A DNA stretch of 64,000 nt, taken from positions 131,598,996 to 131,662,995 of the forward strand of contig NC_084829.1 in the NCBI RefSeq assembly GCF_033115175.1. Reading direction: 5' to 3'. This stretch comes from Lepus europaeus (Eukaryota; Chordata; Mammalia; Lagomorpha; Leporidae). This document shows positions 23,346-36,326 of this stretch, piece after piece (position 1 is the first letter of the stretch; every line of letters starts with the position of its first letter). The position numbers and the translations under genes were made by a program. The notes beneath the pieces are model-generated. The model did no database searches. It had not been told where the DNA came from and worked only from the letters and a program-made list of their open reading frames with translations.

Positions 23346-24537
23346 CCAACCCCTGTTGAAGTTAAATGGACACTGTGAGAAACAGTGACTTGATCAGCCC
23401 TTGTCCTGACTGTTGATGTACAATGCAATACTTTATCCATTTTAGTATTTTTTTGTTCTACTAAATACTATTGGTTGAAATCTTTAATTAACACACAATT
23501 ATTCTTAGGTGTTTAAATTTAACTGAAAAGTGATCCCTGTTAAATATAAGAGTGGGAATAAGAGAGGGAGGAGACGTACAGTTTGGCACATGCTCAGTCG
23601 GACTTGCTCCAAATGGTAGATTTAGAAACGTGCCAGGGGATTCCAATACAATCCCATCAAGGTGGCATGTACCAATGCCATCTCACTAGTCAAAGTGAAC
23701 AGTTTCAGTTCACAATTGATCATAATGATAGGATTAAGTGTCAAAGGGATCACATAAACAAGACTAGTGTCTGCTAATACTAACTGATAGAATTAAAAAG
23801 AAGAGAATGATCCAACATGGGAAGCAGGATACACAGCAGACTCATAGAATGGCAGATGTCCTAAACAACACTCTGGCCTCAGAATCAGCCCTTAAGGCAC
23901 TCAGATCTGGCTAAAGAGCCCATGAGAGTATTTCAGGCATGGAAAGCCAAAACACTTTGGCAAAAAAAAGAAAATGAGCTAAATGAAAGATCTCTGAGTG
24001 AGATCCCAGTGGAAAGAACGGGCCATCAAAGAAGGGGGTACCTTTCTCTGAAGGGAGGAAAGAACTTCCACTTTGACTATGGCCTTGTCTAAATATGATC
24101 AGAGTTGGTGAACTCAAAAGGCTTCCATAGCCTTGGCAACTCATGACTAGATCCTAGGGAGATTACTGACGCCATAAACAAGAGTGTCAAATTGTTAAGT
24201 CAACAACAGGAGTCACTGTGCACTTACTCCCCATTTAGGATCTCTGTCCTTAATGTGTTTTCCAATGTGAATTAATGCTATAACTAGTACTCAAACAGTA
24301 CTTTATACTTTGTATGTCTGTGTGGGTGCAAACTGTTGAAATCTTTACTTAATATACACTAAATTGATCTTCTGTATATATAGATAATTGCAAATGAATC
24401 TTGGTGTGAATGGAATGGGAGAGGGAGTGGGAGATGGGAGGGTTGTGGGTGGAAGGAAAGTTATGGGGGGGAAGCCACTGCAATCCAAAAGCTGTACATT
24501 GGAAATTTATATTTATGACATAAAAGTTAAAAAAATA
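23346..24537 (+). repeat. L1 3' UTR, 5'-truncated, about 1.2 kb
   Basis: A long collinear copy of the L1 3' UTR: GACTTGATCAGCCCTTGTCC, TAAGAGTGGGAATAAGAGAG, GTGCCAGGGGATTCCAATAC, CATCAAGGTGGCATGTACCA, GAGTATTTCAGGCATGGAAA, GATCTTCTGTATATATAGAT, the G-rich tract and the terminal AAATTTATATTTATGACATA. The 64-, 62- and antisense 77-residue ORFs here are UTR, not coding. Confidence 0.88.
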
Positions 24538-24576
24538 AACAATATACAAGTCTCTTATTTTCTTTTCCTTTTTTAA

Positions 24577-25638
24577 AAAAATAATTATTTAATTTTTAAT
24601 TAGTTTTAACAGATTAAATATGGTTTATAGCTACAGTTCTAAGAACATAATTATATTCCCTTCCTACTTACTCCCCCTCTCCCTCCCATCCTCTTCCTTC
24701 TCCTTTTTATTCTTTAGTTTTTGAGATATTATATTTTAAATTTTCCTTATTATAAAAAGGCTTAATACTTTACCAAATAAGAAGTTAATAATTAAAACAA
24801 AAAAGGCTCTAGTGTGTTGATAATATAGACAAAAGCTGTAAATAATAATTGAATGGAAAATAACCATTTTGCCTATAAACAGTAAAATTTAAAATAATCA
24901 CATATCATTAAAACAATAGTAGCATAACAAAATTCTTAACTGCTCATTTGACAAAAATATAAAACAGAGTTTACATAATTATATATGCAGCAATAATGAT
25001 ACTCACAGACATGTCTTTCTTTTTTTTTCTTTATTTGTTTGCTTTTTAAATTTTAGCTCCCACATATAAGGGAGAAATATGAGGCATTTGTCTTTCTGAG
25101 TCTGGCTTATTTCACTCAACATGATGTCCACCATGATTTTGCTACAAATGTTAGAATTTCTTTCTTTCTTTATACCTGAGTGATTTTTCATCATGCATAT
25201 ATATCACCTTTTCTTGTTGATTTATCTGATGATGGACAGCTTGGTAGATTCCAAATTTTGGCTGTTGTGAACAGTGCTGCTACAAACATGGTGGTGCAGA
25301 TACCCCTTTGATACACTGTGTTCAAGTCTTTTAGGTATATACCCAGTAATGAGTGGGATTGCTGATCATATGGCAAGTTGATTTCTAGCTTTTTAAGAAA
25401 TCTCTATGCTGTTTTCTACAGTGGATGCACTTATTTACATTCTTTCAATAGTGTATAAGTGTCCCTCTTTCTCCACATTCTTGCCAACATTTGTTACTCT
25501 CTGTGTATTGGATTTTAGCCATACTGACAGAAGTGAGATGATGCCTTGTTTGTAGTTTTGACTTGCATTACCCTGATGGCTAGTGATGTAGAACATTTTT
25601 AAATATATTTGTTGGCCATTTGTATTTCTTTTTTTAAG
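24577..25638 (-). mobile_element. L1 (older, L1MA-like) 3' UTR and ORF2 C-terminal end
   Basis: From left to right: T-rich end, the C-rich block CTCCCCCTCTCCCTCCCATC, about 300 bases of AT-rich 3' UTR, then complement of ORF2. Translated from the minus strand, short pieces matching the ORF2 end can be read, including the 'ALFTTAKIWN' and 'SEISQTQKDK' type segments (about 25000-25376). It ends at 25638, where a plus-strand L1 begins. Confidence 0.75.
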
Positions 25639-25639
25639 A

Positions 25640-27598
25640 ACTCTCTACTCCACAAGAAGAATGAAAGTGAAAGGTTGGAAAAAGATATTCCATGCCAACA
25701 GAAACCAAAAAAAAAGAGCTGGCATAGCCATCTTAATAACAAACAAATAGACTTTAACACACAAACTGTTAAAAGAGATATAGAAGGGCACTATATAAGG
25801 ATTAAAGGATCAATTCAACAGAAAGATGTAACTATTATAAACATATAGGCACCTAACTACAGGGATTTAGAGGGAGATTCAGACTCCAATACAATAGTAT
25901 TAGGGGACTTCAATACTCCACTTTCAGTAATAGATCAACCAGACAAAAAATCAACAGGAAACAGCAGAATTAATTGACACTATAAACCAAATGAACCTAA
26001 CAGATATCTACAGAACTTTTCAACCTAGAGTTACAGAATATATATTTTTCTCAGCGGTGTTTGGAACTTTCTCTAGGATTAACCATGTACTAGGCCACAA
26101 AGCAAGTCTCGGCAAATTCAAAAAGATCAAAATCATAACATGCATCTTTTAAGCATACAATGGAATAAAGCTGGAAATCAGCAACTCAGGAATTTCTGGA
26201 GCATTTGCAAACACATAGAGTCTGAACAACATGCTCCTGAATGAACAATGAGTCACAGAAGAAATCAAAAGAGAAGTCAAAAATTTCTGGAAACAAATGA
26301 AGGTGACAACATATCGAAACTTACAGGATACAGCAAAAGCAATGATAAGAGGAAAGTTTAGAGCAATAGGTGCCTACATCAAGAAACTGGAAATGCACCA
26401 AATAAATTAACTATCAATGCACCTCAAGGATCTAGAAAAACAGCAGCAAACCAAACCCAAAACTAATAGCAGAAAAGAAATAATTAAACTTAGGGAAGAA
26501 ATAAATAAAATTGGATAAAAAAATAATACAGAAGATCAGCAAAGCGAAGAGCTGGTTTTTTGAAAAAGTAAACAAAATAGACATACCTTTTGTTAACTAA
26601 CCAAAAAAAGGAGTGAGAAGATCCAAATCAATAAAATCAGAGATGAAAAAGGAACCATAACAACAGACACCACAGAAATAAAAAGAATCATCAAAAACCA
26701 CTACAGAGAGCTATATGCCAACAAACTGGGAAACCTAGAAGAAATGGATAGATTCCTGCAGACTTACAACCTATCTAAATTGAGCTGTGAACACAGAAAA
26801 CATAAACAGACCCATAATCAAGAAAGAAATTGAATCAGTAATAAAGGTCCTCCCAACAACAACAACAACAACAACAAAATCCAGGACCAGATGGATTCAC
26901 TGCTGAATTCTACCAGACATTTAAATTTATAACCTCAATTCTTCTCAAGTTATTCAAAACAATTGAAAAATAGGAAATCATCCCAAATTCTTTCTACAAA
27001 GCCAGCTCACCTTAATTCCTAAACCTGAAAAAGATGCACAGAGTAAGAGAATTACAGATCATTTTCCTGATGAACATAGATGCAAAAATCTTCAATGGAA
27101 TTGAATCCAACAACACATCAGAAAGATCATCCACCCAGACCAAGTGGGATTTATCCCTGGTATGCAGGGATGATTCAATGTTCGCAAAACAATCAATGTG
27201 ATACACCACATTAACAAACTGCAGAAGAAAAACCATATGATTATCTCAATAGATGCAGAGAAAGCATTTGATAAATTTCAACACCCTTTCATGATGAAAG
27301 CTATAAGCAAATTGGGTAAGGAAGGAACATTCCTTAACACAGTCAAGGCAATTTATGAAAAACCCACAGCCAGCATCCTATTGAATGGGGAAAAGTTGGA
27401 AGCATTTCCAATGTGATCTGGTACCAGATAGAGATGCCCACTCTCACCATTGCTATTCCATATAGTCCTAGAATTTTTAGCTAGAGCTATCAGGTCAGAA
27501 AAAGAACGGGATACAAATAGGGAGGGAAGAAGTCAAACTATCCCTCTTTGCAGATGACATGATTCTATATATAGAGGATCTGAAAGATTCCACTAAGA
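25640..27598 (+). pseudogene. L1 ORF2 fragment: endonuclease to reverse transcriptase, broken
   Basis: A plus-strand ORF2 piece beginning in the endonuclease coding region and running into the reverse transcriptase domain. Recognisable pieces include the 'RLEKDIPCQQKPKK' region at 25670, the endonuclease SRI-H stretch near 26070, a '[19 protein letters not shown]' stretch at 27234-27290, and the catalytic FADD motif (TTTGCAGATGAC) near 27548. Many stops and frameshifts rule out activity. A (CAA)n microsatellite at 26855-26879 has expanded inside it. It ends abruptly at the antisense L1 starting at 27599. Confidence 0.85.
26855..26879 (+). repeat. (CAA)n microsatellite inside L1 ORF2
   Basis: Eight CAA/AAC units replace the stretch where other L1 copies have AACAAAGAAAAGCCCAGG-like sequence just before the GGACCAGATGG motif. 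Confidence 0.85.
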
Positions 27599-28629
27599 AT
27601 ACCCAATTTGCTTAGGGTTTTCATCATGAAAGGGTGTTGGATTTTCTCGAAAGCTTTCTCTGCATCTATTGAGATAATCATATGGTTTTTCTTCTGCAGT
27701 TTGTTAATGTGGTGTATCACATTGATTGTTTTACAAACAGTGAACCATCCCTGCATACCAGGGATAAATTCCACTTGGTCTCGGTGAATGATCTTTCTGA
27801 TGTGTTGTTAAATTCTATTGGCCAGAATTGTATTGTCAATTTTTTGGTCTATGTTCAGCAGGGAAATTGGTCTATAATTCTCTTTCTATGCTGCATCTTT
27901 TTCAGGTTTAGGAATTAAAGTGATGCTGGCGTCATAGAACGAATTTGGGAGGATTCTCTCTTTTTCGATTGTTCTGAATAGTATGAGAAGAATTGGAGTT
28001 AGTCTTCTTTAAATGGCTGGTATAATTCAGTAGTGCATCCATCTGGTCCTGGGCTTTTCTTTGCTGGGAGGACCTTTATTACTGTATCAATTTCTGTCTC
28101 AGTTATGGGTCTGTTTAGGTTTTCTGTGCCTTCATGGTTCAATTTAGTAGGTTGCATGTGTCCAGGAATCTACCATTTCTGATAGATTTGCTTGTTTGCT
28201 GGCATACAATTCTTTGTAGTAATTTCTGATGATTCTTTTTATTTCTGTGGTGGCTGTTGTTACACTTTAGAATGTCTTCTTTATGTTTCACTGTGGTGAG
28301 TTTTATCACAATGTGTCATTTTGAGGGTCTCTTTTGGTCATGTTTATTGGGAGTTCTATCTGCTTCCTGTACTTGGGTGTCTGTCCTTCTCCAAACCTGG
28401 GAAGTTTTCTGTTTCTACCTCACCAAAAAGGACTTCTAATCCTTTCTCTCTCTCCATGCCTTCAGGAACTCCTAGAAACCAAATGTTGGGTTTTTAAATA
28501 GCATACTGTAGATTCCTAACAATGCTTTTTAGATTTCTAATTTCCGCTTCTTTTCTTTGGTTTGACTGTATACTTTCCTGTGCTCTGACTTCTAAGTTGG
28601 ATATTCTCTCATCTGCCTCACTGATTCTG
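27599..28629 (-). pseudogene. L1 ORF2/ORF1 fragment, internally deleted
   Basis: The minus strand contains ORF2 reverse transcriptase (a '[19 protein letters not shown]' stretch from 27700 back to 27620) reading toward the endonuclease. At about 28262 it passes directly into ORF1 sequence: the 'VLGVPEG' coding complement near 28465 and the coiled-coil region complement up to 28629. So most of the ORF2 start and the ORF1 end are deleted. It pairs as an inverted repeat with 26655-27320. Confidence 0.8.
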
Positions 28630-29869
28630 TTTTTTTTTAAACTTTTATTTAGTAAATATAATTTTCAAAGTACAGTTTATGGATTACAATGGATTTCACC
28701 CCCCCCATAACTTCCCTCCCACTCGCACCTCTCACATCTCCCACTCCCTCTCCCATTCCACTCACATCATGATTCATTTTCAATTCTCTTTATATACAAA
28801 AGATAGATTTAGTATATATTATGTAAAGATTTCATTAGTTTGCACCCACACAGAACATAAAGTGTAAAATACTGTTTCAGTACTAGTTATAGCATTAATT
28901 CACATTGGAAAACACATTAAGGACAGAGATCCCACATGAGGAGCACGTACACAGTGACTCCTGTTGTTGACTTAACAATTTGACACTCTTGTTTATGGCA
29001 TCAGTAATCTCCCTAGGCTCTAGTCATGAGTTGCCAAGGCTATGGAAGCCTTTTGAGTTCGCAAACTTTGCTCTTAGTTAGACAAGGTCATAGTCAAAGC
29101 AGAAGTTCTCTCCTCCCTTCAGAGAAAGGTACCTCCTTCTTTGATGGCCCCATTCTTCCCACTGGGAACTCACTCGCAGAGATCTTTCATTTAGGTCTTC
29201 TTCTTTTTTTTTTTTTCCAGAGTGTCTTGGCTTTCCATGCCTGAAATACTCTCATGGGCTTTTTAGCCAGATCCAAATTTCTTAAGGGCTGATTCTGAGG
29301 CCAGAGTGCTGTTTAGAACATCTGCCATTCTATTCATCTACTGTGTATCCTGCTTCCCATGTTGGATCCTTCTCTCCCTTTTTGATTCTATCAGTTAGTA
29401 TTAGCAGACACTAATCTTATTTGTGTGATCCCTTTGACTCTTAGACCTATCAGAGTCATCAATTATGAACTGAGATTGATCACTTGGACTAGTGAGATGG
29501 CATTGGTACATGCCACCTTGATGGGGTTGTATTGGAATCCCCTGGCATGTTTCTAAATCCACCATTTGGGGCAAGTCCAATTGAGCATGTCCCAAATTGT
29601 ACATCTCCTCCCTCTCTTATTCCCACTCTTATATTTAACAAGGATCACTTTTTAGTTAAAATTTAAACACCTAAGAATAATTGTGTGTTAATTACAGAGT
29701 TCAACCAATAGTACTAGAACAAAAAAATACTAAAAAGGATAAAGTATTACATTGTACATCAACAGTCAGGACAAGGGCTGATCAAGTCACTGTTTCTCAT
29801 AGTGTCCCTTTCACTTCAACAGATTTCCTTTTTGGTGCTTGGTTAGTTGTCGCCAATCAGGGAGAACAA
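28630..29869 (-). repeat. L1 3' UTR of the minus-strand L1 at 28630-31235
   Basis: Opens with a T-run and the C-rich block and continues through the complete 3' UTR in reverse order (GCACCCACACAGAACATAAA, GCATCAGTAATCTCCCTAGG, CATGCCTGAAATACTCTCAT, CATCTCCTCCCTCTCTTATT). It joins the ORF2 C-terminal coding region without a break, so this copy is collinear with its coding part. Confidence 0.9.
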
Positions 29870-31235
29870 ATGATATTTGTCTCTTTGGGACTGGCTTAAT
29901 TCACTCAGCATGATCTTTTCCAGATCGCTCCATCTTGTTGAAAATGACCAGGTTTCATTGTTTCTTACTGCTGTATAGTATTCTATGGAGTACATGTCCC
30001 ATAATTTCTTTATCCAGTCTATTGTTGATGGGCATTTGGGTTGGTTCCAGGTCTTAGCTATTGTGAATTGAGCTACAATAAACATTAAGGTGCAGGCAGC
30101 TTTTTTGTTTGCCAATTTAATTTCCTTTGGGTAAATTCCAAGGAGTTGGATGGCTGGGTAGGGCTATATTCAGGTTTCTGAGGAATCTCCAGACTGACTT
30201 CCATAGTGGCTTAACCAGTTTGCAGTCCCACCAACAGTGGGTTAGTGTCCCTTTTTCCCCACATCCTCTCCAGCATCTGTTGTTCGTAGATTTCTGAATG
30301 TGAGCCATTCTCACCGGGGTGAGGTGAAACCTCATTGTGGTTTTGATTTGCATTTCCCTGATGGCTAGTGATCTTGAACATTTTTTCATGTGTCTGTTGG
30401 CCATTTGGATGTCCTCTTTTGAAAAATGTCTATTGAGGTCGTTGGCCCATCTCTTAAGTGGGTTGTTTGTTTTGATGTTGTCGAGTTTCTCGGTCTCTTT
30501 GTAGATTCTGGTTATTAATCCTTTATCTGTAGCATAGTTTGCAAATATTTTTTCCCATTCTGTCTGTTGCCTCTTCACTTTCCTGACTGTTTCTTTTGCA
30601 GTACAGAATCTTCTCAATTTGATCCAATCCCAATAGTTAATTTTGGCTTTGACTTTCTGTGCTTCTGGGGTCTTTTCCAAGAAGTCTTTGCCTGTACCTA
30701 TATCTTGCAGGGTTTCTCCAATGCTCTCTAATAATTTGATGGTGTCAGGTCGTAGATTTAAGTCTTTAATACATGTTGAGTGGATTTTTGTGTAAGGTAA
30801 AAGGTAGGGATATTGCTTCATGCTTCTGCACGTGGAAATCCAATGTTCCCAGCACCATTCATTGAATAGACTGTCCTTACTCCAGGGATTGGTTTTGGAT
30901 TCTTGATCAAATATAAGTTGGCTGTAGATGTTTGGGCTGATTTCTGGTGTTTCTATTCTGTTCCATTGGTCTATCCATCTGTTTCTGTGCCAGTACCATG
31001 CTGTTTTGATAACAACTGCCTTGTAGTATGTCCTGAAATCTGGTATAGTGATGCCTCCAGCTTTGTTTTTGTTGTACAAGATTGCTTTAGCTATTGGGGT
31101 CTCCTGCATCTCCATATGAATTTCAGAATCATTTTTTTCTAGATCTGAGAAGAATGTCTTTGGTATTTTGATTGGTATTGCATTGAATCTATAAATTGCT
31201 GTTGGGAGAATGGACATTTTGATGATAATGATAGA
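29843..31235 (-). pseudogene. L1 ORF2 C-terminal third, nearly open
   Basis: On the minus strand from 31235 a frame of about 370 codons stays open to 30117. It begins at a '[20 protein letters not shown]' stretch (C-terminal to the RT domain) and includes the Cys-rich motif C-x3-C-x7-H-x4-C (CWRGC...THCWWDC), known to bind nucleic acid in L1 ORF2. One frameshift near 30117-30130 moves the last about 90 residues (29843-30115, containing 'KTWNQPKCPS') to another frame. The RT and endonuclease domains are absent (5' truncation), so it cannot mobilise itself. The open frame continues artificially into antisense 3' UTR up to 31595. Confidence 0.85.
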
Positions 31236-31989
31236 ATAAAAATGGGAGAGAATGATCCAACATGGGAAGTGGGATACACAGTAGATGAATAGAATGGCAG
31301 ATGTCCTAAACAGCACTCTGGCCTCAGAATCAGCCCTTAAGGCATTCGGATCTGGCTCAAGAGCCCATGAGAGTATTTCAGGCATGGAAAGCCAAGACAC
31401 TCTGGAAAAAAAAAAAAGAAGAAGACCTAAATGAAAGATCTCTGCGAGTGAGTTCCCAGTGGGAAGAATGGGGCCATCAAAGAAGGAGGTACCTTTCTCT
31501 GAAGGGAGGAGAGAACTTCTGCTTTGACTATGACCTTGTCTAACTAAGAGCAAAGTTTGTGAACTCAAAAGGCTTCCATAGCCTTGGCAACTCATGACTA
31601 GAGCCTAGGGAGATTACTGATGCCATAAACAAGAGTGTCAAATTGTTAAGTCAACAACAGGAGTCACTGTGTACGTGCTCCTCATGTGGGATCTCTGTCC
31701 TTAATGTGTTTTCCAATGTGAATTAATGCTATAACTAGTACTGAAACAGTATTTTACACTTTATGTTCTGTGTGGGTGCAAACTAATGAAATCTTTACAT
31801 AATATATACTAAATCTATCTTTTGTATATAAAGAGAATTGAAAATGAATCATGATGTGAGTGGAATGGGAGAGGGAGTGGGAGATGGGAGGGGTGCATGT
31901 GGGAGGGAAGTTAAGGTTGGAAAAAGCCATTGTAATCCATAAACTGTACTTTGAAAATTATATTTACTAAATAAATGTTTTAAAAAATA
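31236..31989 (+). repeat. L1 3' UTR, 5'-truncated
   Basis: Plus-strand 3' UTR joined directly to the 5' end of the antisense L1. It contains GATCCAACATGGGAAGTGGG, an internal A-run near 31408, AATCATGATGTGAGTGGAAT, the G-rich tract and a terminal AAATGTTTTAAAAAA. It is the mirror of 28630-29395. Confidence 0.9.
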
Positions 31990-32030
31990 GTCCATCCAAT
32001 GATCAATAATGTATTTGTTTGAGAGAGATG

Positions 32031-32294
32031 AAAGATTTATTTATTTATTTGAGAGAGGGAAAGACGGAAGGAGTGGGAGAAAGACCACTCCTATCCACTA
32101 ATTTACTTTCCAAATGCTCTCACTGAGTACAAATCTCCCACGTATGTGGTAAGAGCCCAACTACTTGAGCCATAACTGCTGCTTTCTAGTGTCTGCATTA
32201 GCAGGAAGGTGGGATTGGGACATAGAACCAGAAATCAAGCCAAGCACTCCAATGTGAGCATCTTAAAAGACAACTGTTAGACCAAACACACACC
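32031..32294 (-). repeat. CSINE (old)
   Basis: Antisense C-repeat: AAAGATTTATTTATTTATTT, GAGAGAGGGAAAGACGGAAG, CACTAATTTACTTTCCAAAT, TTAGCAGGAAGGTGGGATTG and the worn head ending ACACACACCC. Confidence 0.82.
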
Positions 32295-33040
32295 CTCAAT
32301 AAAGTACTTTAATTGAAGTTTTAATGCATTTATATTTAATACAGTCATCAATATTTCATAAATAGCCTACCATCTTTCTCATCTTGCAATTTGTTTTCTG
32401 TTTTTTCAATCTATTTTTCATTGTTCTCTCCTTCTCTCTTTTTTTGATTAACCTATTTATCTAATTATTATTCTTTTTTTTAAACCTCTATTGGTTTTAT
32501 CTATACATTTTTGTGTTTTCTTTAGTGGTTATTCTAAGGATTTTTAAAATTATTTTAGCAACTTATGTTAATTATTTACTATTAAATTTAAATTAGGTAG
32601 CATATTTCTGTGGTAAGTTTAATAAACAGTTCCCCTCACTAGTAAATCAATGAAGGTGACTATGAATGACAGGATATATTTACTGGTGCTATCCATATTC
32701 TTTTTACAAAGATTTTATTGAAATACAGCATTCATAGCAAGAAATGTACTTAAGTACATTAAGTACTTAAGTACATTAAGTACCAACACCCATATTAAGA
32801 ACAAAGCATTACTAGGACCCCAAGAGTCCTCACTATCACTATTCCTCCCCCCCCCCATTTCTTTTCTAACATGTAAGAAAGAGTATACTGTCATTTACAT
32901 GGTATAATTTAGTGAATCACTGTATAACTTTATGTCAAGTAATATGACATCCATACATTTTTTGTACTTTTCCTATATAGTAACCACAACAAATAAGATA
33001 AAACATATTTTGTAATTTTCATTGTACACATCTTTTTATC
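32295..33040. other. Diverged sequence, probably old L1, with a palindromic 17-bp repeat
   Basis: AT-rich. The segment from about 32705 (GATTTTATTGAAATACAGCA, GAACAAAGCATTACTAGGAC) resembles the far 3' part of ancient L1M elements, but I cannot assign it firmly. It includes a tandem 17-bp unit (32746-32779) and a C-run at 32847. Confidence 0.3.
32746..32784. repeat. 17-bp tandem repeat of a palindromic core
   Basis: GTACTTAAGTACATTAA occurs at 32746-32762 and 32763-32779 exactly, followed by a partial third unit. GTACTTAAGTAC is a perfect 12-base palindrome. Confidence 0.9.
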
Positions 33041-33376
33041 CCAAGGTATTTAAATTTTTTTGTAGTTATTGATCTTATAAGTTCTTTCTCAGACAGAACA
33101 TTGTTGATATATAAGAATGCTGTTGAATTTATGTGTTGATTTTATATCCTGCGACTACCAAACTCTCTTATGAGCTCCCATAGTCTCTTAGTTGAGTCTT
33201 TTGCTTCCCCTTATAAGAGATCATGTCATCAGCAAGCATACATAATTTGACTTACTTCTTTCCAACTTGTATCTCTTTGATTTCTTTTGCTTGCCTAATG
33301 TCTCTGATTAAAACTTCCAGAACTGTATTGAATAATAACAGTGAGAGGAGGTTATCTTTGTCTCAGTCTGGATCTT
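33041..33376 (-). pseudogene. Old L1 ORF2 fragment, part 1 (split by the EIF4A2 retrocopy)
   Basis: The complement of the L1 RT coding region (the stretch just after FADD): TTTATATCCTGCGACTACCA, TATGAGCTCCCATAGTCTCT, TCATGTCATCAGCAAGCATA and GCTTGCCTAATGTCTCTGAT. It is more diverged than the rabbit-type L1s nearby. Continuation is at 35132. Confidence 0.7.
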
Positions 33377-33393
33377 AATAGATCTTATATTGG
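33377..33393. repeat. Target-site duplication, left copy (EIF4A2 retrocopy)
   Basis: AATAGATCTTATATTGG, identical over 17 bases to 35115-35131. It follows TCTT, which fits an L1 endonuclease TT/AAAA-like cut. Confidence 0.92.
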
Positions 33394-35114
<1,721 letters not shown>

Positions 35115-35116
<2 letters not shown>

Positions 35117-35131
35117 TAGATCTTATATTGG
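35115..35131. repeat. Target-site duplication, right copy (EIF4A2 retrocopy)
   Basis: AATAGATCTTATATTGG follows the poly(A) and matches the left copy exactly. Confidence 0.92.
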
Positions 35132-35870
35132 ATCTTCCAGCTTTTCCCCATTCAATATGATGCTGGCTCTGGGTTTCTCAAACATTGCCTTGATCATGTT
35201 GAGGTTTGTTCCTTCTATATCCATTTTAAAGGTTGTTATCATGAGAATATGTTATATTTATAAATACTTTCTCTGCATCTATTGAGATAATTATATGGTT
35301 TTTATCTTTCATTTTGTTGATGTAGTGTATCACATATGTTGATTTGTGTGTGGTGAACCATCCCTGTGTTGCTGGGATAAATTCTATGAGAATGATCTTT
35401 TTAATATGTTGTTGGATTCAATTAATCAGTATTTTGTTGAGGGTTTTTGCATCTATGTTCATCACAGATACTGGTCTATAACTCTCTTTCTTACTATATC
35501 ATTGTCTGGTTTTGGAATTAAGGCAATGCTGGCCTCATAGAATGAATTTGGCAGGGTCTCCTCTTTTTCATTTGTTGTGAATAGTTTAAGAAGAATTGGG
35601 ACTAGTTCTTTAAAAAGTTTGGTAGAATTCATCAATGAAGTCATTTGATCCTGGGCTTTTCTATATTGGGAATTTTTTTTTTATTACTGATTCAATCTTA
35701 GTCTTGGTTATTGGTGTATTCAAGTTTTCTATGTCTTGATGCCTCAGTTTTGGTAAATTATATGTGTTCAGAAATCCATCCATTTTCCTAGATTTCAAAT
35801 TTGCTGGCATATCTGTGGTAACCGCTTGTTGTTATCTTCTCTGGAGGTATTTTTTTTCTGATTGAAGACT
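35132..35870 (-). pseudogene. Old L1 ORF2 fragment, part 2
   Basis: Continues 33041-33376 toward the ORF2 N-terminus: GCATCTATTGAGATAATTAT, TGGTGAACCATCCCTGTGTT, GGAATTAAGGCAATGCTGGC and TTTGATCCTGGGCTTTTCTA. The complement of the '[10 protein letters not shown]' and 'GPDGF' coding stretches can be recognised with changes. Stops break every frame. Confidence 0.75.
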
Positions 35871-35910
35871 TTATTCCCTGGAAATATGCATTAGGAGTTT
35901 GGTGAAGTGC

Positions 35911-36018
35911 TAATACTAACTGATAGAATCAAAAAGGGAGAGAAGGATTCCAACATGGGAAGCGGGATACACAGCAGACTCATAGAATGGCAGATGTCCT
36001 AAACAACACTCTGGCCTC
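35911..36018 (+). repeat. Short L1 3' UTR internal fragment
   Basis: About 108 bases (CTAATACTAACTGATAGAAT to AACAACACTCTGGCCTC) of L1 3' UTR, without either end. It is the inverted equivalent of part of 36327-37110, about 300 bases away. Confidence 0.75.
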
Positions 36019-36326
36019 TGGGCTATTCTGTCTATTCTGGAAAATTCTCTCAATCACTCCCCTGGGAATGTGGCCTGTCCATTGTTTTTCTGATGTCTTT
36101 CTGTGGCTGAAGTCAGTGTGACTTCTTACTATTCAGCCATCTTGGATATCAGTCATCAAGATTGTAGTATGATAAATTATCACTGTAGAGCTAGCTGGTC
36201 AGTCAGAAACAGGATGAGGATGCTCCAGCAACAACCACAAATACTTTCTAAAAAGAAGTTTTTCCAAAACTGTGCTCCTTAGATAGACACTCAGTAAATA
36301 GGTAATAGTAACATAAAAAACAGCAG
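36019..36326. other. Unassigned spacer between inverted L1 3' UTR pieces
   Basis: It contains TTCAGCCATCTTGGATATCA, which resembles the complement of an old L1 5' end, but too little is left to assign it. Confidence 0.3.

Noticed and set aside
25640-28629. The opposed L1 pieces as one twin-primed L1.
   Set aside because: Both arms contain the same RT region, whereas twin priming gives adjoining, not duplicated, segments. Two insertions explain it better.
30117-31595. A 492-codon minus-strand ORF, the longest in the window.
   Set aside because: It is a chance fusion. Codons from 31235 down are L1 ORF2, but those from 31595 to 31236 are the antisense of a plus-strand L1 3' UTR. The same '[12 protein letters not shown]' start appears in other 3' UTR copies (29026, 23911-24144).
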